From: Chrysoperla carnea
Taxonomy: Eukaryota; Arthropoda; Insecta; Neuroptera; Chrysopidae
DNA length: 64,000 nt
Assembly: GCF_905475395.1 (NCBI RefSeq)
Contig: NC_058337.1
Location: forward strand, 87,910,368 to 87,974,367
Direction of reading: 5' to 3'
Shown: piece by piece, positions 34,614 through 47,500 of the stretch
How positions within the stretch are numbered: position 1 is the first letter of the stretch
Layout of the letters: every line of letters starts with the position of its first letter
Position numbers and translations under genes: made by a program
The notes under the pieces: generated by a model
Told to the model about the DNA's origin: nothing
Seen by the model: the letters and a program-made list of their open reading frames with translations, nothing else
Database searches by the model: none

Positions 34614-37363
34614 ATGTGTGATATGAATTCAACAAAAGACGAAAATTCACCTATAAAATTTATAATTCAAGCATCATCGAAAACCCTTAAACGATATATT
34701 AGACCTCTTTGTAATAACAACCAATTTTCTGATATCAATTTTCTAGTTGGAAAGGATAATCAGAAACAAAGAATGTCTGCACACAAAATAATTTTATGTA
34801 GTTGGAGTACAGTCTTTGAAGCAATGTTTTGTGGTAGTTTAGCAACAAAATCCGATGAAATTGAGATACCTGACGTTGAACCAGAAGCATTTATAAATTT
34901 ACTGAATTTTATGTATTACAATAAAGTGGAAGTCAATCCGGAAACAGTTATGAGTACTTTATATGCAGCAAGAAAATATAATGTACTTGAATTAGAAAAG
35001 CAATGTGTAAACTTTTTGAAAAAGAATGTAGACAGTGAAAATATTTTTTTTCTTCTTAACCAAGCCCGATTTTATGATTTACGTAAATTAAAAAAACATT
35101 GTATTAATTTCTTTAAAAAGAAATTATCATGTGATAATTGTTTTTTATTATTAAAAGAAGTTCGATTAAAGCAAGAACCAGAATTAATAGAAAAATGTAT
35201 AGATTTTATTTCGAACAATACAACAGAAGCATTAGATGCTGGGAATGGTTTCGTTGATATTGATTTGGAAACATTAATTTTGTTATTAGAACAAGACACA
35301 TTACAAGCCTTTGAATCGAAATTATTTAAAGAAATTATGTTATGGTCTCGTATTGAATGTGATAGAAAACAATTACCTGTAACACCAGAAAATCAACGTT
35401 GTGTTTTGGGCCGAGCTCTCACTTTAATAGATTTTTCAATGATGACATTAAACGAATTTGAAAAAGAGCCAGTTCAAAGTCGCTTACTTGGCGATAATGA
35501 AATTCAACATTTTAGGAAGATATTATCATCAAATGCAAATTTTACAGAAAGACCCAGATGCAGTATTAGTCCTATAGAAAAACGTTTAAAATTTAATCGT
35601 GAAATGGAAAAATTTTCGAGAAATTTTTTACGAGGTTGTTATTTTATTATTAAAAAGACCATATTTGTTACTGGATTTATTTTACTCAATTTTTCAAAAT
35701 CTAATGTAGTAGAGTTAGAGTTGTGGAGTCTTACATCGAATAAAAAGAACGGTGAGCTTTATATCACTGCAAAGCCAACCAACAATGACACTTCATCTAC
35801 AGATACCTTATTAACTTTTATGTTTGACAAACCTTGTAAATTAACTAAACGCAATTACGGGATGAGTATGAAATATGATGTGTTTGCTGATGATAATGTA
35901 AGTATTTTCTCAAATAGTTGTTTAACTTGTTACTATTACTTTCCCGTTTCCTCAAATGTATTTAAATATGTTTGAAACACTTTATTATATACCGGCTGCA
36001 CTGAAGCGCGAAAATGTATATTTTAATAGTAAAGAAGTCTTATTATCCAGTCAAATTAGTCTATAAAATATAAGTAAGGTTAAAAAAATTCCCATAGAGT
36101 TAAAAATTGGTATGAATGTTCAGAATACTATTATAAATGAATTGTGAAAAGTCTCCATCAATCCCCCTTGGGCAAACAATTTTATTGAGGGGGGAAGTTT
36201 GCAAAAATAGGCGTTTCGCGTTTTTCAGCAAAACGATGAGTTTCACAGCAAAAATAGTTCAATCAAAAATTATAGATAATCCGATTCTCTACCAAAAGTG
36301 TCTCTACACCTTTTTTCATAAGTATTGCCATTTTCGTGATATAGCGGTTCAAAGAATTGAACAAATTATTTTTTTCGTAGTACATTTTTGAACCGTTATA
36401 CGAGTAAAAATATGAGGACTTATTTTTGATGAACCAGCTTCTTCTTCTTGGCGCTGTCTTTTCACAGCATCAATGTTACTCTATCGAGTATAATTTTTTC
36501 GACTTTGCACATGAATTTTTACAGATGTCTGGTCTTTCAGGTACTCCGAAAATTCACTACCTCTTTCACTACTTACGACTAACAGTATTTTGTGGAGTAT
36601 GAGACTTTTGAAACGAGGCTGGTATACGAGCATCACAACACTGACAATTGAATGGAAGACATATGTTACTCAGGCCATGCTACTAAATAAAAATAGGGAC
36701 GGAGTTCTTGACGTTGATTTATATTCTAAAAATTTTAAAATTTGTATGTATAAGATATATTGACTCATATTTTTACTCGTATAACGGTTCAAAAATGAAT
36801 ATAAACGTGCATATTACGAATAAAATAATTTTTCAGTTCTTTGAACCGCTATATCACGAAAATGGCAGCACTTGTGAAAAAAAGTGCAGAGACACATTTT
36901 GTAGCAAATTGAATGATCTACAATTTTTGTCCGTAGTATTTTTGCTGTTAAATTCACCGTTTTGCTGAAAAACGCGAAAAACCTATTTTTGCAAACTTCC
37001 CCCCTCAATAAAATTTTTTGCGCATAAGGGATTGATGGGGACTTTTCACAATTCATTTATAATAGTATTCTGAACATTCATACCAATTTTTAGCTCTATA
37101 GGAATTTTTGTAACCTTCAAAGTGTAATTTGACTGGATAATATTTATAAAAATCGTTATCAAAATTTCGTATTAATAATTTTAAAATACAGTTTTTACAA
37201 GATTTTATTCATATATTTTTTACCATTTTAGCAAATGCCGAATTGGAGATTATTACCAAAAGGCGTGATTGAACATTGTGGGCATGGGACAACGATGATG
37301 AAAGATTATTTCCATTGGAGTATAGACAATGATTTTGTTTCTGAAATTATATTTTATGAATAA
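34614..37363 (+). CDS. BTB-BACK-PHR domain protein (BTBD1/2/6 family), complete, two exons
   Basis: Exon 1 is 34614-35897 (428 codons, donor AAT|GTAAGT) and exon 2 is 37232-37363 (acceptor TTTTAG), phase 0, 471 aa (human BTBD2 and BTBD6 are about 485-525). Residues 38-130 form the BTB fold: FSDINFLVG, the HKIIL motif, IPDVEPEAF and LYAARKY. A BACK region follows, with GFVDIDLETL, LPVTPEN and VLGRAL. The C-terminal part is a short PHR domain ending in SEIIFYE, matching the family's PEIIFYT end, which is why exon 2 is assigned here. Family members are Cullin-3 adaptors that recruit substrates through PHR. Oddities: a 32-residue unit is tandemly duplicated at 131-194, and the PHR half is divergent. 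A large foldback element lies in the intron. AATAAA overlaps the stop codon at 37359-37364. Confidence 0.9.
36040..37142. mobile_element. Foldback element of about 1.1 kb inside the BTB gene intron
   Basis: The arms, about 36040-36416 and 36764-37142 (about 378 bp each), are inverted copies. Examples: ATTATCCAGTCAAATTA ends; GGTATGAATGTTCAGAATAC against GTATTCTGAACATTCATACC; and the block coding MNCEKSPSIP in both arms. Conceptual short frames in both arms are therefore repeats, not genes. A unique spacer of about 347 bp (36417-36763) separates them. No transposase is present. It lies entirely between the splice sites of the BTB gene. Confidence 0.85.
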
Positions 37364-38049
37364 AAACTATTATTAAAACTATAGAATTAAATTTCTTCAT
37401 GTCTTGAAAAAACTTAAAACCTGAACCAAAATAATATTGCATAACATGATTTAAAAGAAAACTGACTGATTATTTCCACAATGTAAAAGTAATACCGACG
37501 CAAATAGCTTCTCAATAAACAAAATTAATTTAATGAATCTACCCAAATTTTTTCACTTCCAGCACACGAATTTTTTACAAGTGCCCTTATGATATTTTCG
37601 TTCATTTCTTAAAATATTTTAAAATCCAGACTCATCATAAAGATTCAACACCATAGAGGGAAATAATACAAGTTTTAAATTAGAACAAATATTTTCAAGA
37701 TGATTGTTTATAGTACAACTTGAAGAGCGTCGCGACGCCAGACTGACCGCAATAGGGGTACCAGTCTTTACATTTCATTCTGAGCACTGCCGAAATTAAC
37801 CAATAAATTAATTATGAAGGAACTATTTGTTAAAAAATATTTGTTAAACTGTTTATTAAAAAATATTTGATATTTTGATAGTGCCATAATTTATTAGTAA
37901 AAACTCATCGGATTTGGTTGTTGCCCAAAAATATTTTTAAAATTTAATTTTACCGGCATATTGTTGGTGCTGCCAACTGGTAGCCAATTTTCTGAATATG
38001 ATGATGTGGATCATTATTTAAATGTTTGACATATTTCAAAATATTTAAA

Positions 38050-41000
38050 ATGTCAAATTCACAAAAAGTAAGAGAAAATAAAATAAAAGAATTAATAGAA
38101 AAAGAGGTAATTTAATTTAAAATTATTGAAAATATTACATCAAATAATGACTTTTATAATATATTTAGGACCTAATAAATAGACAACTACAAGATATACT
38201 GTATCAAAGGAATCATATCGATGTTAAATTAAATACAGTATCAAAATTATTTTCCAAAATAGAACAGACAAGGAGAAGTGGCCAAGAAATTGCAAATACT
38301 GTAAACAATACTGCCGAATTATCGGATAGTATCACTGCAAAAATTCACCAACTTGATATTGCTCGAGTATGTATTATTAATCCTAGTTATTATTTAGAAA
38401 AAAAAAACACGAATACTCGGTTTATGATTTAATACTAGATGATCCGGTGAACTTCATTTTACCTCTTTTATTTTATTACTAGCAGATACCCGCCCGCTTT
38501 GCTGGGCAATTCCTCTTTTAAAAACAAATACTATCAAGATATAGCCCTCACTTATCCTCCCTTTTGTTCACAATTTTATGGATTTTAATTTTTTGCCCAT
38601 GATACGCTTTGACACTGTAACTTTCTATAGGTCCAATCATTAAATTATCCTGATTTTTATACTTTTTGTATCAAAATTACCCATTCCTCTGAGTTTCGTT
38701 AAATTCCAAACCAAATTTTTTTTGCTATTTTCTCGATTTTATCAAAGGGGTACCCCTTAAAATAATTGCAAAACATCAAGAAATTTTTTTATCTCTAATT
38801 TCGATATAACTCATTATATAAGGTAATTTTGACCAAAAAAGTACAAAAATCGGGTGCATTTGATGACTGGTCGAATAGTTTTTGAGATACGGACTAAAAT
38901 CGATCCAAACATTGCAATATCTCAGAAACTCTGCATCCTATCATTAAATTAACCTGATTTTTATACTTCCACCGAGTTTCATCAAATTACATTACTTATT
39001 ATAGGTGAATCATCCCCTTTTCGCCACCATAATTACAGAGTTTCATATAAACTTTCAGCTCCAATTTGATCCTTTCAAAGAATGTCTCATAAAAATTGAA
39101 TAATTGTAAGAATGCTCGTTTTGAGAGTAAAAGATTTTCGTTACGTTTGTTGTGAATTTTTCAAATAAAAGAGTCTAGAGTGGGGTCGGGATATCCTTCT
39201 AGGAAAACTTCCTGCCTACGCCAATGACAGCTGCTGCATCTTGACCAACATTGCATAAAACCTATAGTGAAACGTAAGAAGTTACAAATAAATCACAGCT
39301 GCCATTTTTCGTTTCGAAATTGACTTTTAAACAAATAAAATAATTTGTGACGAAATTATACTTCTAAGCTTATTATGGAAGCTTTTTTATAATTCAGTCA
39401 TTTGTCGTATGCATGGCGCATGCGCATGAAGCAAATTTTTATTTGAATAACAGATTTTCTAAAAAAATAAATAAAATTAACAACATTTTTTCTGTCTGAC
39501 CCAATCAAATTCAGTTATATTTAAAACAGTTAAATTAAGATTTATAGATAAAAGTTGAAGAAGCGAGAATGTTCAACAAACACTTAAAATTTTAAATATT
39601 TGCAGGCCCGTGTTTTCGACTGTCAAACCCGTTTGAATGATTTAATCGATTTGAGATTATGCAGTGATGGTGTTCTACTGGCTATGAAAAATGAGGAATA
39701 TGAACAAGCTGCCGGCCATATTCATCGATTTTTATCAATGAATCAATTAATGCTTCAACAAACAGCATCCGACATATCCGCAAATACAAACAGTATTACA
39801 AATGCAGTAACAACATTACAAAATGCTTGTACAAAATTGCATCAAATCGTTAAAGCAAAATTCGATGAAGCTGTTAGTAAAGGAGATTTAGCTTCGATTG
39901 AAAGATATTTTAAATTATTTCCTCTTTTAAATTTACATGAAGATGGTCTTTCTAAATTTTCGTTGTATTTATGTTCTAAGGTATAATTTATTTTAAATTT
40001 AATTGTTGGTTAAAAAAAAAGTCTTCTGTAAAAAATATCGAATTTTGAATTGCTTAGAGAAAAAAATTTTATTTATATTTTTAAAATTAAAAAGATTCAA
40101 AAACGTCCAAACGAATTGTGTTTGAGTTTCGTTATCGAAAAACATTGATTATCAGTTTGCTACGATTTTCTCTTCTCTTTCAGACTATTAACCTCTTAAG
40201 GTAGCTTCATGATTTTGAATCAATCTTGCATTTATTTTGCTGATATGAAATTTTGCACAGTTAGTATTTACCCAAGAGCGTGCAAGAGGCAGAGCGTGCA
40301 AGAGGCAGATCGGGATTGCCTCCGTAAAAAAATTAAATTAGTTTTTTCACATGAGATTTGAAAATCATGTGTAATTCATAAATTATTTTAGTTTTTTGTA
40401 TAATTACTAGCATAAAAATTGGCAATATTTTATTTTAGATATATGAAACATCTACAAAGAATATCGAAAAAGCTCTTGAAACATCACAACATGATAAACG
40501 AGCACACATTATCTATGCAGATATACTAACACTATTATTCGAAGGTGTTGCACGAATTATTGAAATTCATAGTCCACTACTAGAGACGTATTATCAAACT
40601 GGTAGATTATTATCAGTTATTCTAATAATACAAAAGGAATGTGATCGACAAACTAGAAAAATTTATAACGAATTTGTAAAACGGCGACAAATTGTAAAAA
40701 CTATGACACAAATAAATGATTATCTGAAGAATTCATCAATTACAAAATTAAATAATGATAAATTGGATCCAAAATCACTTGATGTACTCATTACTGAATT
40801 AAGTATTATGCATTCAAGAGCTGAAATGTATTGTAGATTTTTAAGTAGACGTGTTTTAGTAAGTAATTTTAAATTTGAATATTTGAAAAATTATTTTCTA
40901 ATAGTACCTTAATTACTTAAGTACTGCACCTCTCTTTAGAGACCCCCCAAACTATATAAACGTAACAGGTTTCCTAAGATATTACTGACTAACACTTGAA

Positions 41001-44000
41001 ATCTATTAGGCAACTCAAACGCAGAATATCTGCCCGGTATGCAAGAGATCGTGAGCTTCACACTTTATAGAATTGGGGGACGAAAAAAGTTCTTGTTACT
41101 TTTCCCCTAAAACGAATGTTGAATCATTTTCAATTTTGAACAGTTACTGTAACAACTACAATTAAAAGTACATCATATGAGATTTCAAGTCCATTTTCGC
41201 GTAAGTCAGGTTCAAATTGGGTTCTTTGCAACTATATTTTTCAAGAAATTGGCTTCTCTTATTTTTAGCCGCCACCATATTATATCGATTATATCGCCAT
41301 TGTGGATCATCAAATTATATATCACCAATCATTCGAAAGTGCTTTATATATTCCAAACAATTTGAGATGTTAAAATTTCAGTTGGACATCTTCATATTTA
41401 TGACAAAATCACGATATTGTTGTATCTCTTGTTTTCTTTACTGTATATTATATATTACTTGAATAGCTATTTAAAAATAAATTTTGTTAAAAATTTTTAG
41501 ACAGATTTGGAATCAGCTTTACCAGAAATTAGTGCCGGAAAAGCTGATGTATTTAAACAAATGTTAAAAACCAGTGAATTAAGCCAATGTATGCATGAAT
41601 TGATTAGCAATTATTTACTTTTTGAACAGTTTTTCTTAGAAGAATCTGTAAAAAAAGCAATTTCATTAGATACACCAGAAGAAGGTCAACAAACTTCTAG
41701 TATGGTGGATGATGTTTTCTTTATTTTACGAAAATGTGTTAGGTATGTATAACTTTATAATATTTTAGCTTAAAATTGAATTAAGAACAACATTCCAAAA
41801 TATTAAATCGCTAATATCAGGGGCGGATCTACTTAAAGACTTTTTGGGCTGCAGTTTTTGAAAAACTTATAACAATTTTTTCCGTTGATTCTTGCCAGAC
41901 TTGTAAAACTTTATTTTTGCTGTACCATTCTTTTTTCTCGAAATATAAAGGAAATAAGTTTCTGTTTTCTAAAAATCATTGCTTAGGAATATATTAAATT
42001 AATTTTAAAGAAACTCGTTCATCATTCTGGAAACAGGAGTCAGTCTCTCAACTAAATAAAATAATTTTTTTAAGGCGATCAATATCAAGTGGAAGTTTAG
42101 ATGCGATTTGTGCAATGATTAACAATGTATGTGGTATTTTGGAAAATCATTACTGTTCAATATTACGTGAAAATTTACGACAAGGTTATCCATCTGGATA
42201 TTTAGATTTAACGCAAGCATATAGTGTCCTTCAAACGTCTATACAACAAGGTCGTATTCAATCTGGGAACGATTTAGATCAATCTAGATTAAGTTTTATT
42301 GTAAGTAGTTATATTTTAAAATTGAATTAACATTAATATAATATTTAATAAAAAACGAGTCTCATTTTCTTCACAAATTTCGTCTCAATGAAAGATGGGC
42401 TATGAATCTAAATTCATTATTGTAAAAGCAGGCCCGGATTAACCATGATATACAGCAACAAATTTCGGCGGAAAGTTTAAATATTTGGTTTTTCCTTGAA
42501 AATCTGGAACCTGATAGTAGTGTTTCTGATGAGGACGCCGATTAAAGAAACAGACGGTAGATTAACGAAGGGTAAAAAATTGTGGTGAAATATTCGTTGA
42601 ATAAAAAAGGGACCCTTGCTTTTGTCATGGGGCCTCCGATAAATTACCGAATTTGGAATTTTCTTTTAAGTAAATTTAATTATTTCGTGAAAAATTTGGA
42701 AAATATCGAAAACAATTCAAATTTTATATTCTAAAACTTTGAACGAAAATTTTTCTATAAATATTGGCGAATGTTTCGATACTAAATTTTAATAAATTTT
42801 ATTTCCCACAACTGTACTTGTAATGCAAATTAGTTTTTGTAATATAAATCGAGAAATTCTTAAAATTAAAAATGACACTGGCTAACGGTGCTCTTTGGCT
42901 AACGGAGTCCCAATTGGATAACGATCAGATCGCAAAACACTAAAGGTATTTTCGTCATATATTTCTATCCTCTATTCCTTATTTTTGGGTACTCTGCATC
43001 TTTGAGAAAGAAACAAGGATTTTAAATACACTCTCGGTTTTCTTACATTCTCGGTAAATTACACTCTCGATTTTCTTACAACACTAAATTTTATTTCATT
43101 ATTTTATATTTAATAAATTTTACAGACCCATTTAAATAATACAAGCGTCAGTTGTGAGTATGTGGATACTCTGTGTACAGCATTAATGGAAGAAGTTGTT
43201 AAATCAATGCCACAAATAACTTCAAATGATCGAGAGAAATTAGAAAGTTGTATATCCGGACTTTCTGCAGTTACCACAAATTTAAAATCAATTGAAGATT
43301 ATGGTATGGAACAATTAAGATCAAGTGCAATTAAACCACGTGTCAATCAATGGCTTGATGAATTTTTAAATGTTCCTCATGAAATTACAGAGGTTAGTTA
43401 CATTTAAAATCATGATTTATGATCGGGTTTCAATACTTTAATTTTGGTTAATTAAGTTATAGCATTCAATGAATTTAATAATTTCTTGGTAATCGTCCTT
43501 CATCTAAGTCTTGAATAAATAAATGACCACTGATATAATTTTATTCGCATTTTGTGAAAGCCTCATTCAAAATAGTTATGAACTGATGGAAAACCCCATT
43601 AGGCTTACCTTCGAACTTCACAGATTGGGGTTTGCTCACATGATTTTTTCCTTTTTTACTACTAGAGATAGAGATAAAAGTCTCAAAGGCCACTTACTAT
43701 AATTTTATGTTGTGAAAAACGTTGTAATGTCTTGGAAAATCACGACTTTTGAGAAAACTGTGTTTAAAGAATTATTTACTGGTTCTAGCGACTATTTTCG
43801 AAAAACATAAATCAATGAAATTACCGTTACATTTATTACTATTGCATATATTAATTTCCAAATTAAACTTGAACCTAATGTGGCGTTTTCTCTTGGCTAC
43901 AAGAAAAATTCCATCAAACCATATGTATTTTGTCTGAATAAGTCTTTTTATGGCTGAATAAAAGTCTTTTTTTTCAAATATATGTTAATTAATAAAAACT

Positions 44001-44587
44001 AAAGATGTTGATTTAGTAAACAAAATCTATCATTATTACTTTTAAAGGTGGTACACTATTTGCTTAATTTATAGGACGAATTGTCAGAATATGAGGCCAA
44101 AGAAACGTTCATACAAACATTAATTATGCATTTAGAACATTTATTAAACTCTTTCCGAAATGTGCTAACCACATCAAACTTCGATACACTAGTAGGAATT
44201 TTATCAGCAGATGTAACAGCACGCTTTGAAAAAGTGATATTTCAATCAAAATTCAACAGGGTAAGTTTTATTTTGTTATTTTCAAAAGTAATTATTTTTA
44301 ATAATAATTTATTTTCTGCACAGTTGGGGGGTCTAATTTTGGATAAAGAAATTCGAGCTTTAACAACATATTTAACATCGGCAACATCCTGGTCTATCAG
44401 AGATAAATTTACAAGATTAATACAAATTGCAACAATATTAAATATGGAACGTGTAACTGAAATATCTGAATATGAACAATTAAGTGGTGAGAACTTTTCA
44501 TGGCGATTAACACCAGTGGAATTACGACAAATTGTATCGTTAAGGACTGATTTTACTCCAGATGAATTAAATAAATTTAAAATATAG
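38050..44587 (+). CDS. COG4: Conserved oligomeric Golgi complex subunit 4, complete, nine exons
   Basis: Exons: 38050-38106, 38169-38366, 39606-39980, 40439-40858, 41501-41742, 42075-42300, 43126-43392, 44075-44260, 44324-44587. All junctions are GT-AG with consistent phase; the product is 744 aa (human about 785). COG4 belongs to lobe A of the COG tether, which docks retrograde vesicles at the Golgi and binds SNAREs and the Sly1-type SM protein. Diagnostic stretches, recognised from the family: LCSDGVLLAMKNEEYEQAA with HIHRFLS, FPLLNLHEDGLSKFS, LTLLFEGVARIIE, SSMVDDVFFILRKC, SAIKPRV and the C-terminal IRDKFTRLIQIATILN with MERVTEI. The N-terminal 85 residues are predicted coiled-coil, as expected. 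The arginine at 683 aligns with the residue altered in a human glycosylation disorder (R729W) and is conserved. Poly(A) signal AATAAA at 44659-44664. The initiator follows TAAA. No defects were seen. Confidence 0.96.
38367..39605 (+). other. COG4 intron 2 with a retroelement fragment
   Basis: This 1.24-kb intron contains, from about 38482, AGCAGATACCCGCCCGCTTT and GCTGGGC, another version of the insect retroelement head seen at 26.2 kb, followed by a decayed body to about 39080. It carries no coding sequence. Confidence 0.45.
42301..43125 (+). other. COG4 intron 6 with an interspersed-repeat fragment
   Basis: GCAGGCCCGGATTAACCATG near 42430 and GGGGCCTCCGATAAATTACC near 42640 look like the two ends of a small repeat, related to the GCAGGCCTGGATTT text in ATPase intron 2. 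There are no exons. Confidence 0.35.
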
Positions 44588-47500
44588 TTATTACTTATAT
44601 AGTTTTATATGAATTCAAAAATCGAAAGTATGAAATACAAAATTTTATTAATATATTAAATAAAGACATAAAATTTTTATATTAACTATTATTTTACATT
44701 TCGAATATTTTTAGGAAACAAATATGTGTATCTTATTTTTTGTGATAGGAATATCAGAGTGTCTACAGCTTCTTAAATGGCCTGAAATAGTCCTAGAAAC
44801 AAAAAATTACTACTAAAATCATGGAATAACTCTAAATTTTGTAAACTTTCGTGAATTCTCTAAATTTGTTTTTCCTAATTCGTGATTTCGTGGTTCATAT
44901 CTGGCCAACATAATTGTTTTTTTATGATGCGCAGATATTATCGTTACAATTGCGGTCGAGCAAACAAAAACTAAAAAGGACTTACTGGCGAATTTCGCAC
45001 ATAGGAATAAACAAATATGTTGTTTTTAGAGAAAAAATTTGAATACTCTGAATTTTTCAGGATTTAATCTTAAATACCCTGGAATAGCCCTGGGTGAAAT
45101 TTCAGGGTCTGTAGGCAATCTGAATTTATATTATGGAGGGTAGCCTTAATAGTTTAGATATAGGTCAGAAATATTGTTGGAATTAAGAAAAAATAAAATG
45201 TATATTTTGATTCTTTAAAATCTGATAAATGTAGGTCTGATAAATATTATGCTCCATAGAAAATAGAATACCACAGACGTCGAAAAGGTAAAGATATAGC
45301 ATCCCTGTGTAAAATACTCTAATTATGCACACTCAGTCGATAAAATATGCATGTACACCACAGTTACACAAAATATATACAAGTAGGTTAAAGAAAACGT
45401 GCTATTGACTAATTTAATAAATCTAGAATAAACATGAATGAATTTCTCTGTAATAGTGTGTGATGAATAAAATAGTTTTAAAAATAGTGGCTTTTTCCCC
45501 ATTTTTTAGTCTTTATAAATCAATTTGGCATGTTGATTCGGTTGAAAGGTTTTCCTTGTAAATTGTAACATGTAGGTACTATTCACAATCATCATGACTG
45601 TTTTTGCTGTAAAGTTTTTTAGGATTACTGTATATTTTAGTCTTTTAAATTCAAATACCTAAAAAAATATTTCGAAAAATTTTCGAAATCTTTATAACTA
45701 GAACAAATGGATGCCAATATTTCAACAATTACTCAGTCAATTGTTTGTTTTCACTTATTATAATAAGGATTAATTATTTGAATGCATTCTAACATGATTT
45801 GTAAATTCACTCGCAATGTAGTAACAGTTTTAAAGTTACTGTATTAGGCGAGAAAATGACGTGTTGTTATCATTCTGTTATATTAAAATATTTTAAATAT
45901 ATAAAACATTATAAATTTAAGTCGAAATGTCACATTTGATGTAACGACGGTCGACGTGGACAAAATATAAAGATCTAGATATAGAAAATTTTTTTAGAAA
46001 TTCGCCCATCGTAGATTACGTAGATTAACGGGAAACTTTTGGTTTTTTCTCTCATTTGCCCAAAATTTATAAATTACCTACATACAAAAATGTAAAAAAT
46101 TGCAGGAGAGAGGAACTTTCGAAAAAATCCAGATGATAAAAATGCATTAAAATTCTAAAATCAATCAATATAATTATTCCTAATAATAATATCTGAAGGA
46201 GATGATATGAACTAGCATTCTTTGTTTACCAACGCTTTGTTTGAATGGTTTCGGATATTGAAAGAGAGATGAAAATTATTTTTCCTCGAAAAGTGGAAAA
46301 AAGTATTGTAATACATTATTTCATTTATTGACTGGTCAATAAATAAGAGATGTATGATGCAGATTTATTTACGAAAGATATATTTTAATGTTTTAATTTA
46401 CTCCATGGCTTCATGTTCCACTCCGTATAATTGTGCATAATATGGGCAATACATATTTTTGAAGAAAATTAACTGATCTACAAAAATGGACTCTTTTGCT
46501 TATTAGGTTACTGTAAGCGTTTAAAAGATATTCGTAACCAAAGTTCAAAGAATGCCTTAGAAATTATACGATTTTAAATCATTTATTTTTGGAAATATTT
46601 TTGAAGTTATACTTCTTTTGGCGCGTTTGGATGAGAGTGAATTTGTGAGCTGCGCGCGCACGAACGACATGATGAAGTTAGCCACAGAATTGAAATAATA
46701 AAAAAATATATTTTCAACACTGAATATAGTTACAGTACTGAGTGTTCATACTATACACTACATAGTACTTATATCCCTGAGCCAGTTCAAGTCGATGGTT
46801 GTGAAATATAGTATTCATATGAATAATTAATTTTGAATGAAAGAAGTATAACTTCTAACGCGTGTACATAAGTACACACACTCTTTTTTTTTAAAAATTG
46901 GAGTTTTCAAAAGCTTTTCAAACTATTTCTAGATAAACTCAAGCAAGACAAAAAGTGCATGGTGAGAACAAAGAAAGACTTGGGTGCTAAAGTTTTATTT
47001 ATCGCCTGTTTTATTGTATGCATGCAAATCGTGAACTGTGACAAAAAGAACAGAAAAACTTCTGGAAGCAGTGGAAATGTGGTTTTATTGACGAATTGAG
47101 CGTATTTACAGTACGTTTACTTGATGGTGAAACAGTTCATGAGTATTCGTTTGCTTAGTTTTTGGTATTATCCTAGCCATATATAGAGAAAATGGGCTGA
47201 GGGATACGTACCCAGTCTTAAGGTACCCAGCTGTCTATGTAACAGAGTGTGGTCAATTTCATGAAGGTATTGCATAATCCATTATATAAGCCATGTCTAT
47301 GATCCTTACAAACTTATAAGTTAACGCAAAGCGTAGATACCATAATGAAGAAAAGGTAGAAAGTATTTTTAGCAAAACTAATAAATGCGATCATATTCCG
47401 ATCACAAAGTATTGTAGTAACGTTTTTACGAACCATTCAGTAAAAACATAATCGTATTTGTTCTACAATAAAAGTATATCTTCGTGTATTATATGAATGA

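Noticed and set aside
35898-35975. The BTB frame continuing past 35897 to a stop at 35973
   Set aside because: A perfect GTAAGT donor lies at 35898, and the exon at 37232 supplies the family's characteristic PHR end. The continuation is intron read-through.
36137-37056. Short frames at 36137-36391 (+) and 36814-37056 (-) with nearly the same protein
   Set aside because: They are the two arms of one foldback element read in opposite directions. The similarity comes from the inverted repeat, not from a gene family.
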